A stretch of DNA of 64,000 nt, taken from positions 549,320 through 613,319 of the forward strand of contig NZ_LXEI01000002.1 in the NCBI RefSeq assembly GCF_001642835.1, written 5' to 3'. The notes under the pieces were generated by a model, which worked only from the letters and a program-made list of their open reading frames with translations, had not been told where the DNA came from and searched no databases. Positions 30,338 to 38,514 of the stretch are shown in pieces. Numbering within the stretch: the stretch's first letter is position 1; each line of letters starts with the position of its first letter. This stretch comes from Pseudotamlana agarivorans. Its GTDB lineage: Bacteria; Bacteroidota; Bacteroidia; Flavobacteriales; Flavobacteriaceae. The position numbers were made by a program, and so were the translations under genes.

Positions 30338-31897
30338 ATGAAAATCTATAAAAATATATTTAAATTCCTGTGCATTGCCGCTTTAAGTTTTACGGCCTGC
30401 GACAGTGATAATGACCTAGAATTACATGAACCAAGTCACCGTGTTATTTATACCAGTCAGATGGACTTTGAAAACACTATTGAGGTTGGTAATTATATAA
30501 CTTTTGGTGATGTGTCTCCAGGAATTGTCTCCAGAAAATGGACCTTTCCTGAAAATATTACCAATGTTCAAGGATCTGAAACTTCAGAAGATATCGTTAA
30601 GGCCTACTTTAATAAAGCAGGTGTATATGATGTTACATTAAACCAAACGTTTAAAAGTGATGCTTATGTAGATGAGCAATTACAAGGGAAAGAGCTAGAT
30701 ACGGTAATCGTTGTTACAGTTCTTGAGCCAATAAGCCTTTCAGTAAAGGCTAATTATATTAATCCAGATGGTACGCTAGGTGCTGCTTTAAACATGGCTG
30801 ATGGTGCTAAAAATATACTTGAAGCTAGTCGCTCAATTCGTTATTCGTATAGCGTTGTAGGGGCACCTGAAAAAACAACCTGGACCTTTGAAGAAGGAAC
30901 GCCTTCGTCTGTTGAAAATACAGAAACTGTTGATATCAAGTATCGTAAAATGGGAATTTTCGATTTTGAGTTAAAGGGAGAAAGAAGCCGTCCTTTTGGT
31001 GAAGCCATGGTTGGTTTTACTGACTTTGTGGAAGTTGTTGCTTCTACCGATCCTGTAGATTTAGATGCGGTTTATAATTATCAAGATTATATAGCCTTAG
31101 AATTTAGTCGTGAAATGGATCCGGCGACGCTTAATGCTGCCGATTTTTCAGTAACTATTGAAAATGCCGGAATGGTATTAAACCCAATGATCGAATCTGC
31201 AATGGTTGATCCAGTTGAAGGAAATCGTATTTTATTAAGTTTATTAAATGAAACGGCTTATAATGATGATACGGTTACCGTATCTTATACTGCTGGAAGT
31301 TTAGCAACATTGGACTTTGTTGCTGCCGATTCTTTTTCTGATGTACCATTGGTGTTTGTTGGAAACAACATATTAGATAACGGAAGCTTTGATTTCGGTT
31401 TTGAAAACTCTTTAGATACCAATTGGAAAGATCTAGGGTGGGGAGCACCTTGGGATGACTTTTCTTTTAGAGTAAGTTCGGCTCGAGCATACGATGGGAC
31501 TAAATCTGGATATGTAGAAATGATACCAAACAGCGGAATGATTATGGGTCACGTAGATAATTCTGGTGTTCCAGTTGCTTTTAATGTAGAAGCTGGTAAG
31601 ACTTATGAGTTAGGTGTTTGGGTGTACGTAGAAACACCTACTAACTATGCAGCAACCGCTAATCCACCAGATGTTCGTTTATACTGGGCACCTGCAACTA
31701 ACTGGGGTATAGGACCAAACCCTGAAATTAATACCAATTTCAAAATTGGTGAGTGGGTGTACAGTTCACAAATTGTAACTTTTTCTGCATCAGGACCGAC
31801 AAATCTTAATATACGTGTGAATAACCAATCGAATGCGGATGTAATGAAATTATATTTGGATAATTTAACCTTGATAGAGGCTAACTTACGTCCTTAA
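30338..31897 (+). CDS. Multi-domain surface glycan-binding lipoprotein (SGBP)
   Basis: A 519-residue lipoprotein (lipobox TAC, SFTACDSDND). Domains: PKD-like fold (about 45-140; KAYFNKAGVYDVTLNQTF), a second PKD-like part (about 160-230; WTFEEGTPSSVENTE), a SwmB/Ig-like domain (EFSREMDPATLNAADFSVTIENAG), and a C-terminal CBM4/9-like jelly roll (about 345-519; LDNGSFDFGFENSLDTNWKDLGWG, MKLYLDNLTLIEA). It takes the usual SusE/SusF place 13 bases after SusD and probably helps hold galactan at the surface. Ligand specificity is not readable. A terminator follows. Confidence 0.85.
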   Translation: MKIYKNIFKFLCIAALSFTACDSDNDLELHEPSHRVIYTSQMDFENTIEVGNYITFGDVSPGIVSRKWTFPENITNVQGSETSEDIVKAYFNKAGVYDVTLNQTFKSDAYVDEQLQGKELDTVIVVTVLEPISLSVKANYINPDGTLGAALNMADGAKNILEASRSIRYSYSVVGAPEKTTWTFEEGTPSSVENTETVDIKYRKMGIFDFELKGERSRPFGEAMVGFTDFVEVVASTDPVDLDAVYNYQDYIALEFSREMDPATLNAADFSVTIENAGMVLNPMIESAMVDPVEGNRILLSLLNETAYNDDTVTVSYTAGSLATLDFVAADSFSDVPLVFVGNNILDNGSFDFGFENSLDTNWKDLGWGAPWDDFSFRVSSARAYDGTKSGYVEMIPNSGMIMGHVDNSGVPVAFNVEAGKTYELGVWVYVETPTNYAATANPPDVRLYWAPATNWGIGPNPEINTNFKIGEWVYSSQIVTFSASGPTNLNIRVNNQSNADVMKLYLDNLTLIEANLRP

Positions 31898-31921
31898 TAT
31901 ATTTGTTTAGTTTAGTTTGTT

Positions 31922-31959
31922 AAAACTCCAAAGCCTTAAAACGTTTTGGAGTTTTTTTT
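31922..31959 (+). terminator. Rho-independent terminator after the SusC/SusD/SGBP unit
   Basis: AAAACTCCAAA (31922-31932) pairs perfectly with TTTGGAGTTTT (31945-31955), and the T-run continues to 31959. Confidence 0.9.
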
Positions 31960-31992
31960 CAATTGTATTTTGATGAACATTCAGAGTGATGA

Positions 31993-32082
31993 TTTCATCA
32001 TTTCTTAACCGATCCTACCTTAACTACCGTAATATTAACCATTATGAAAGTAGATTGGATTCGTGCGTATAAGCCAGAATAA
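31993..32082 (+). pseudogene. Relic 3' end of a GH16 gene
   Basis: The last codons before the TAA at 32080-32082 read MKVDWIRAYKPE, the characteristic C-terminal strand of agarase/porphyranase-type GH16 domains. The GH16 protein encoded at 49136-50974 contains QMKVDWIRVYKPV; the one at 5168 ends YFDYIRVFKPE. Upstream in the same frame LTDPTLTTVILTI resembles the preceding segment (compare LNDPSKNQ), until a stop at 31990. No catalytic region or start is present, so this is a truncated remnant between a terminator and the next lipoprotein gene. Confidence 0.75.
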
Positions 32083-32102
32083 TTTTTAACATCTTCATTT
32101 TT

Positions 32103-35100
32103 ATGACCTTTAAATCCATTAAATCCATATTAGTAGACTGTTTTGTTGTATTAATAACGTTATTTATTGCAGAATCCTGTCAAGACGATTCAAAAAAGAA
32201 TCAGGTAGTTATTTTTTCAAATGCAACAGACATTACGAGTTTAAATCATTTAGAATTTCAAACAGAACTTTCGGGGACTGTGGTGAAGAAGGTCTATTTT
32301 TATTTGGATAATCCTGCTCATTATGCCAGTTTAAGTTTATATGCCAATGATCATTTGTTGATTGAGAATCTTAATATTCCTAAAAGAGGAAAGCAAACGG
32401 TAAATGCATTGGTTAGTTTCCCCGCTTTAGGGCAAACACAATTGAAAATAGAAGTACGAGATGCCGATATCACCTTAAACAAAGTGGAATTGGAAGATCA
32501 AAACACGTTATCTATACCGCAATTTGAGGATATTAGTGTTTCTGCAGGTCTCGACAAAGTCAACTCTATTAAATATGGCGGACCAACGGTTGCCGATATC
32601 AATCAGGATGGCTACTACGATTTTATAGTTAATAACCATAATGAAGAAACCAGTAAACTGTATTGGAATAATGGTGACGGTACAGTTACGAAACATCATC
32701 AGGATTTAGCCCGATGGTTTATGCACGATTTACATGGTACGGCATTAGGCGATTATGACAATGATGGTGACCTCGATTTAATTCTTACCCAAGGTGGTGG
32801 TAATGGTACAGCACCTTCTCGTGCTAATTTTTATAAAAATGATAACGGGAAATTTATTCGTTATACTGGTGATGTAGGCATTTCACGCGGAGCTCGTGGT
32901 CGTGGTGCCCGTTGGGGAGATTTCGATATGGATGGTGATTTAGATTTTATGTTAGTCAATGAAGAAGGTTTAAAGAAGGAAAAACCACAGCACTTTTTTT
33001 ATGAAAATTTAGGTGATGGTACCTTTAAGTTTAAATCGGTTGAAGGGATTCAAGATGCACATCCTTCTCGTGCCTTAGTGACTGATATTAATGCCGATGG
33101 TATTGATGATATTATTCTATACGGACCTATGTCGATTTGGAAAGGTAACGGCGATTTTACATTTACCGATGTCACCAACACCATGCTTAATGATTTACCG
33201 CAATACGAACAGGTTATGGCGGTCACCGATATCGATATTGACAATGATGGCGATTTAGATTTGTACTTGGCCAGAGGCATGTCGGTTGAAGGAGGAAAAG
33301 GCGAGCCTCCATTCTTAGATAGCGATCCTGTTCATAAAGAAATGGCTATTAAAACTCGTGGGTATAAAGGTGTTGATGCCTTTGAATTTGAAGGCGATCA
33401 TACCATTAACCTAACAAATTACTACTATTTAGCCCAAGGGAATTACCGCGGAACAACCTATCCTATTTTTCTAGGAGAAAATAAAGTAAGACATGAAATT
33501 GCTTCTGGTGACGATTTTAGCTTCGATAAAAATACTGCGGCAGGTTGGCCAGAAGATACCTCTGAAGATGGCTTGTATTTTGGCGCTATAGGAGAAAATA
33601 AATGGAAAGCGGCTTTGGTACGTAATGGCGACTTATTTTGGGCATACCGTTTTAGTTTAAGCGGTGTAACGAGCGTAACGCCAGAATTTGAACCACAAAA
33701 CCGAAACGTACAAGATGTGCTCTTGAAAAATGAAAATGGCCAATTTGTCGATGTTTCAAAGGCATGGAATTTACCCGAAGGAAGCAATTCATTGGGAGTA
33801 ACTACTGGTGATTTTAATAACGATGGTCATCAAGATTTATTCGTTTACCGTTGGGGATTCATCGGAAAAAGAACTTCAGATTATATGTTGTTAAATACAG
33901 GAAATCATAGTTTTGAAACCACAACCATGCATGGTGCTAATGCCGTTGGAGATGTTGGTAATGGAGATATGGGGCAAGCCTTTGATTTCGATTTAGACGG
34001 GCACTTGGATATTTTAAGTGGCAGTGAAGGAGGGCAATGGTATCTTTATAAACAGAATACCCAAAACCAGGGTCATTACGCTATAGTTCGCGTGGGCTAT
34101 GCACCAAATTCGCACATCGATGCGATGTCTGCACAAGTCACACTAGAAACCGAAAAACATATTTACCACAAACGTGTAGGTTCTTCGGGCGAAGTATTTT
34201 CACAAAGTTTACTGAATAATGTTCATTTTGGCTTAGGTACAGAAGATCATATTAAGAAGGTAACAGTAAAATGGCGAAATGGCGAAACGGTTGTTTTTAA
34301 TGATAAAAAAGCGAATACGATTCTAGATACCGATGCCTTAGATCCTGAAAACGTAAGCCTTTTAGCTACTTCTAAACAGATTAGAAAAGGTACTACCATG
34401 TCTTTAGATGTAGAACTTACGCCTAAAAATGCCGAGCAAGAAGTGCTTTGGGCATCAAGTGATGAAAATATTTTAAAAGTGCATAAAAACGGCATGCTGA
34501 AAGCTGTAGGCCAGGTAGGAGAGAAAGCAACAATTTCAGCTACTAGCGTTGCCAACAACAAGCAAACTGAATCCACCTTTGAGATTGTGAAATATGAACC
34601 CATTTCAGCGGAAAATATTATTCTGAACCCTATAAAGGATGACCTGTATGAAAAAGATAGTTTACAAATTATAGCTAAAGTGGCTCCGCAGTTAGCCGAC
34701 AATCAAGAATTGGTTTGGACAAGTACGCATCCTAAAGTTGCTCGTGTTTCAAATACAGGCATGCTCTTTATGGAGAATGCAGGAACCACCACTATTAAAG
34801 TGGCTTTAAAAGATAACCCCAAACTTTCAAAACAAGTCCAACTGACTGTGAAACCGTTGGTGAAACCTAACATTGAAATCATAAATAAAAAGGCTTTGCA
34901 GAAGCTAAAAACAGGTAACCAAATACAAGTGAAGGTGAACTATCATGCAGGTTCAAAACATCAAGTTATTAATGCCGACGAGGGTGGTGTTCGTGTATGG
35001 TTTAGGCACTTTAAAAACCAATGGATGCCTATTAAAGACACAGTTTTAGTTGATGGAACAGCCTTGTATAAAACATCAGGAACTACGGTTAAAACGTTTT

Positions 35101-35225
35101 CTTTAAAAGACATGGTTCCTACTAAAAATTTACCTGAAGGCCAATTTTATATGATTAGAGCCACTTTTACGGCGAGTGATGGTAAAATGTATAGTGACGA
35201 GTTGTATCCCTTAGAGATTGAATAA
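32103..35225 (+). CDS. Large FG-GAP/UnbV lipoprotein with Big domains
   Basis: A 1040-residue lipoprotein (lipobox ESC, about Cys26). An N-terminal beta-rich region (about 35-135) is followed by FG-GAP/VCBS repeats with calcium-binding loops (DINQDGYYDF, DYDNDGDLDL, DFDMDGDLDF, DIDNDGDLDL, DFNNDGHQDL, DFDLDGHLDI). Then come an UnbV/ASPIC domain (NSHIDAMSAQVTLETEKHIY...VKWRNGETVVFND), two Big2 domains (LKVHKNGMLKAVGQVGEKATI, ARVSNTGMLFMENAGTTTIK) and a C-terminal beta domain. No catalytic motif is recognised. It is likely a surface adhesin or glycan-handling protein. It follows the GH16 relic and has no separate recognised promoter. An undescribed enzyme is possible. Confidence 0.8.
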   Translation: MTFKSIKSILVDCFVVLITLFIAESCQDDSKKNQVVIFSNATDITSLNHLEFQTELSGTVVKKVYFYLDNPAHYASLSLYANDHLLIENLNIPKRGKQTVNALVSFPALGQTQLKIEVRDADITLNKVELEDQNTLSIPQFEDISVSAGLDKVNSIKYGGPTVADINQDGYYDFIVNNHNEETSKLYWNNGDGTVTKHHQDLARWFMHDLHGTALGDYDNDGDLDLILTQGGGNGTAPSRANFYKNDNGKFIRYTGDVGISRGARGRGARWGDFDMDGDLDFMLVNEEGLKKEKPQHFFYENLGDGTFKFKSVEGIQDAHPSRALVTDINADGIDDIILYGPMSIWKGNGDFTFTDVTNTMLNDLPQYEQVMAVTDIDIDNDGDLDLYLARGMSVEGGKGEPPFLDSDPVHKEMAIKTRGYKGVDAFEFEGDHTINLTNYYYLAQGNYRGTTYPIFLGENKVRHEIASGDDFSFDKNTAAGWPEDTSEDGLYFGAIGENKWKAALVRNGDLFWAYRFSLSGVTSVTPEFEPQNRNVQDVLLKNENGQFVDVSKAWNLPEGSNSLGVTTGDFNNDGHQDLFVYRWGFIGKRTSDYMLLNTGNHSFETTTMHGANAVGDVGNGDMGQAFDFDLDGHLDILSGSEGGQWYLYKQNTQNQGHYAIVRVGYAPNSHIDAMSAQVTLETEKHIYHKRVGSSGEVFSQSLLNNVHFGLGTEDHIKKVTVKWRNGETVVFNDKKANTILDTDALDPENVSLLATSKQIRKGTTMSLDVELTPKNAEQEVLWASSDENILKVHKNGMLKAVGQVGEKATISATSVANNKQTESTFEIVKYEPISAENIILNPIKDDLYEKDSLQIIAKVAPQLADNQELVWTSTHPKVARVSNTGMLFMENAGTTTIKVALKDNPKLSKQVQLTVKPLVKPNIEIINKKALQKLKTGNQIQVKVNYHAGSKHQVINADEGGVRVWFRHFKNQWMPIKDTVLVDGTALYKTSGTTVKTFSLKDMVPTKNLPEGQFYMIRATFTASDGKMYSDELYPLEIE

Positions 35226-35277
35226 TCTAAATACGAATTCGATTATTTATTAAAGAAAAAAAGAAAAAGCCATGGAA

Positions 35278-36174
35278 TTACTTTAGATACGGGTTGTTTG
35301 CGGTGGTCAATAAATTGACGGCACCTTCAAGGATGTTGATTTCTAAATGTTTAAAACTACCAATCACTTCACCGTCTAATTGTAACTTTAGGGCTTTTTC
35401 AAATTGTAATTGAGCTTGTTGTGTGGAAATAATTTCTACGTTGTTATTTGCGTAAAAATTCTCATCAAATTTAGAAAGGCCAGCTCTTATAATGCTGTTT
35501 ACATTAATGTTACTAATTAAAACAAGTTCAAATTTACCATCCATAGGACTGCCATGCAGATTTAAGGGAACTCCAGTGCCATACTTTCTAGCATTGCAAA
35601 TGGCAACCATGACGATTTCTCGTTTAATTGTTTTTCCGTTGGCATGTACTTCTATAGAAAAAGGTTCAGTGTTTTTTAAAGAGTCAAAAAAGTATTTTGC
35701 ATAGGTGATCATGCCTCTTTGTTCATCGGCTTCATAGTTGGCTACAATTTGTGCATTGAGTCCGACATCTCCAATGTGAATGGAGTAGTGCTTGTTGTTT
35801 ACTTCAATAATATCAAGTTTGCCAGTTATTTGAGTCGTTAAAAGATCTTTAAAGGCTTCAATAGGTGTGCTGTTTATAGCTAACTCTTCCGCCATGCCAT
35901 TAGCTGAACCAAGCGGGACGATACCCATCGGAATTTCGGTGTTTAGTATGCTAAGTGCAGTTAGTAGTGTTGTGCCATCTCCGCCTATAGAGGCAACTCT
36001 ATCAGGATTAAATGTTTTAAGCGTTTCAATAATTTGATTTAAGTCATCATGCCCTGTCGTTTTAAAAATTTTATAGGAAATACCATAATATTTACATGTA
36101 TCCTTTACTTTTTTTATAAAGCTTTTCTTATCAATATTTCCAGAAATAGGATTTAAAACGATTAATAGTTTCAT
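35278..36174 (-). CDS. Diacylglycerol/sphingosine-type lipid kinase
   Basis: A 298-residue cytoplasmic protein of the DAGK catalytic/YegS family. The N-terminal LLIVLNPISGN nucleotide loop, the signature ASIGGDGTTLLTAL and VPLGSANGMAEEL are present, as are C-terminal motifs GTGVPLNLHGSPMDGKFELVLI and KLQLDGE. It would phosphorylate a lipid such as diacylglycerol. Its start overlaps the stop of the upstream gene by four bases (36171-36174), showing translational coupling with the App1-like phosphatase. It does not look like part of the galactan pathway. Confidence 0.9.
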   Translation of the reverse strand: MKLLIVLNPISGNIDKKSFIKKVKDTCKYYGISYKIFKTTGHDDLNQIIETLKTFNPDRVASIGGDGTTLLTALSILNTEIPMGIVPLGSANGMAEELAINSTPIEAFKDLLTTQITGKLDIIEVNNKHYSIHIGDVGLNAQIVANYEADEQRGMITYAKYFFDSLKNTEPFSIEVHANGKTIKREIVMVAICNARKYGTGVPLNLHGSPMDGKFELVLISNINVNSIIRAGLSKFDENFYANNNVEIISTQQAQLQFEKALKLQLDGEVIGSFKHLEINILEGAVNLLTTANNPYLK

Positions 36175-37124
36175 GGTAAATTTTGTATTAGTTGTTGTAA
36201 TTCGTTGTCTAAATCAATCTCGTCTTGAGTTTTAAAGTAAGTTACAGGAACCTGTAAGTTCTGATATTTATTTCTAATATCATTTTGTTTTTTATTAATG
36301 TGATCATTGGTAATTCGGATGTATATTTTTAAAACCTGTTCTGGATATTCCTTCGCTATTTGGTAATACACTTCTAAATCTTTTTGACTATCATCTCCTA
36401 TCAGAGCAAATCTTTGGTTTGGACTATTCTTAAAAATTAATCGTAAATGCGTTATTTTATAGGCTTTGTTTTTTGAACTCATTAATAACTGTTTGAAGTT
36501 TAAAAATGGTGTCAATAAAAGCGGTCCTTTCGGTAAATTATGATGTGTTATAAAATGTGTTAGTAGCTGAAAAAAATTGCTCTCACTTTTCGATAAATAG
36601 TAAATACCGATATCATTTTTACTAAAGAAATCAATCAAGGATTTGGTATATGCGATTGTTTTTCTTTTTGAAGGATGTGTCAATAAAAGCGTTTTTATCC
36701 TTTTCGCAATTTTGGCAGTATATGAAACAAGTATGGTGTCATCAATATCGGAAATGACATTAATTTTGTAGTCTTTATGCTGGAAATGAGTAGGGTAAGA
36801 TTGAACTGTTTTTAATGGCGTTTTATTTCCGGAAATATAAATGTCAAAATCTTTTAAAGGCGTGTTGATGCTAGCTGTAAAGGCTCCTGTATTATCGGTA
36901 CTACAAGAATAAAGCTTATTGTTACTAAAAATATTAAGGTTCGTGTGTTTAATGGGCTTTAATGTATATGCTTTTAATACATACATTAAATGTTTTAATA
37001 CGCTGGTGCTTTTATTGATGTTTAAGGTGTTATGTTTTAAAATTATGCCTTGAACCAACGTGATGTTGGTTGGCATTTCTATAAGGTTTAATTGCCAAAT
37101 TATGGGGGTGGTATTTTTGCTCAA
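36171..37124 (-). CDS. App1-like (DUF2183) phosphatidate phosphatase-type protein
   Basis: A 317-residue protein with the HAD-like catalytic motif DIDDTILVSYTAK, a second motif YLSKSESNFFQLL, a Lys-containing segment, and LIGDDSQKDLEVYYQIAKEYPEQV, as in the App1 phosphatase family (yeast Pah/App1-type). An N-terminal beta-rich part (about 1-115) precedes it. It may dephosphorylate phosphatidate or a lysophospholipid, opposing the lipid kinase with which it overlaps by four bases. The activity is inferred from family and context. Confidence 0.82.
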   Translation of the reverse strand: MSKNTTPIIWQLNLIEMPTNITLVQGIILKHNTLNINKSTSVLKHLMYVLKAYTLKPIKHTNLNIFSNNKLYSCSTDNTGAFTASINTPLKDFDIYISGNKTPLKTVQSYPTHFQHKDYKINVISDIDDTILVSYTAKIAKRIKTLLLTHPSKRKTIAYTKSLIDFFSKNDIGIYYLSKSESNFFQLLTHFITHHNLPKGPLLLTPFLNFKQLLMSSKNKAYKITHLRLIFKNSPNQRFALIGDDSQKDLEVYYQIAKEYPEQVLKIYIRITNDHINKKQNDIRNKYQNLQVPVTYFKTQDEIDLDNELQQLIQNLP

Positions 37125-37275
37125 TGTGATTAACTTTATAGAAATATACGAATAATAATTTAGGCTTGTGTTATCTAGATGTCATCGTTGACTTCTATTA
37201 CATAAAATTTTTGGGTGCAGCCAAAAAGTATACATCTTTTGAAAATCTGTATCAAACTAGATGTGCTTTTAAACT

Positions 37276-37283
37276 TATCTTTG
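37276..37283 (+). promoter_or_regulatory. TAnnTTTG -7 box for the metallohydrolase gene
   Basis: TATCTTTG fits the Bacteroidota -7 consensus exactly and lies 17 bases before the ATG at 37301. It supports that start over the in-frame ATG at 37166, which would sit upstream of this promoter. Confidence 0.5.
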
Positions 37284-37300
37284 TCGTTATATTTAATAAC

Positions 37301-38407
37301 ATGCGTTTAATAAAAAACATCATGACTGGAGCATTACTTGTAGCCATCACCATAGGCATAGGAACCCTATGGTTTCTTAATACCGAACGCTTCGGTAAAC
37401 ACCCTTCCGGAGAACGTTTAGCTAGAATAAAACAGTCACCAAATTACAAAAATGGTAGTTTTCAAAATTTAAATGACACCCCAATGCTTACAGAAGGCGT
37501 ACGTTACAGCACGGTGTTATCGGAGTTTTTGTTTTCATCAAAACCTAAAGAGCCTCTAGAAGTTCCTTCAGTGAAAACGGATTTAAAATCGCTAAATGCG
37601 GATGAAGCTGTTTTAATTTGGATGGGACATTCGTCTTATTTTATTCAAATTGATGGTATAAAAATCCTGATAGATCCTGTGTTTAGTGGCAATGCTTCGC
37701 CTTTGTCGTTCACGACTAAAGCTTATAAAGGAACCGATGTGTATACTGCTGAAGATATCCCTGATATTGATTACTTATTCCTGTCACACGATCATTGGGA
37801 TCATATGGATTATAGAACGTTAAAACAATTACAACCAAAAATTAAGACGGTGATTACTGGTCTTGGTAATGGTGCTCATTTAGAACATTGGGGGTATAAA
37901 CCAGAAATTATTGTAGAAGGTGATTGGAATGACTTGGTTGGAAACGAAAACGGTTTTGAAATTTACATGACCCCAGCACGGCATTTTTCGGGAAGAGGCC
38001 TAAAAAGGGCTCAAACTCTATGGGCTTCCTTCGTACTTAAAACGCCTAGTACTAATATTTATATAGGAGGGGATAGTGGTTATGATACGCATTTTAAAAC
38101 CATAGGAGAACAGTACGGACCATTCGATTTGGCAATTTTAGAAAACGGACAGTATGATAAAAATTGGAAATACATTCATATGCTACCAGGGGAACAGTTA
38201 GTAGCCGCTACCGATTTGCAAGCTAAATCCATTCTACCTGTGCATGCGGCTAAATTTACTTTAGCAAATCATGCTTGGAATGAACCTTTAGAAAAAATGG
38301 TTGAAGCCGCTAAAAGCAAAAACATAAGAGTGATAACGCCATTAATAGGGCAGCAGGTTAATTTAACCGATAGTATTCAAACCTTTAAATCGTGGTGGAA
38401 TTTCTAA
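37301..38407 (+). CDS. Metallo-beta-lactamase-fold hydrolase, NAPE-PLD/UlaG-like
   Basis: A 368-residue protein. I choose the ATG at 37301: it gives a membrane-anchor or signal start (MRLIKNIMTGALLVAITIGIG) and sits just after a TAnnTTTG box. The 45 codons upstream read as non-coding. Metal motifs: LSHDHWDHMDY (HxHxDH), GPFDLAILENGQYD, and MTPARHFSGRG. The domain layout fits the N-acyl-phosphatidylethanolamine phospholipase D/UlaG branch. With the neighbouring lipid kinase and phosphatase it suggests a small phospholipid-remodelling group, though the substrate is not provable here. Confidence 0.85.
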   Translation: MRLIKNIMTGALLVAITIGIGTLWFLNTERFGKHPSGERLARIKQSPNYKNGSFQNLNDTPMLTEGVRYSTVLSEFLFSSKPKEPLEVPSVKTDLKSLNADEAVLIWMGHSSYFIQIDGIKILIDPVFSGNASPLSFTTKAYKGTDVYTAEDIPDIDYLFLSHDHWDHMDYRTLKQLQPKIKTVITGLGNGAHLEHWGYKPEIIVEGDWNDLVGNENGFEIYMTPARHFSGRGLKRAQTLWASFVLKTPSTNIYIGGDSGYDTHFKTIGEQYGPFDLAILENGQYDKNWKYIHMLPGEQLVAATDLQAKSILPVHAAKFTLANHAWNEPLEKMVEAAKSKNIRVITPLIGQQVNLTDSIQTFKSWWNF

Positions 38408-38446
38408 TATAATGATGATGGAGCTCTTTCCTTTTGGCCATTAAAA

Positions 38447-38478
38447 AGCCCTTTCAGCTGTTTAGTTCTGAAAGGGCT
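38447..38478. terminator. Terminator between convergent genes
   Basis: AGCCCTTTCAG (38447-38457) pairs perfectly with CTGAAAGGGCT (38468-38478). Read on the minus strand the hairpin is followed by a T-run (TTTTT), so it best serves the GH16 gene ending at 38515, and may also stop the plus-strand hydrolase transcript. Confidence 0.82.
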
Positions 38479-38514
38479 AAGGTATAATCAAGTGTTAAAA
38501 TAAAGTAGCAAATG

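Noticed and set aside
37166..37300. In-frame extension of the metallohydrolase gene to an ATG at 37166
   Set aside because: The extra 45 codons read as non-coding, include the likely promoter box at 37276-37283, and would hide the signal/anchor sequence that starts at 37301.
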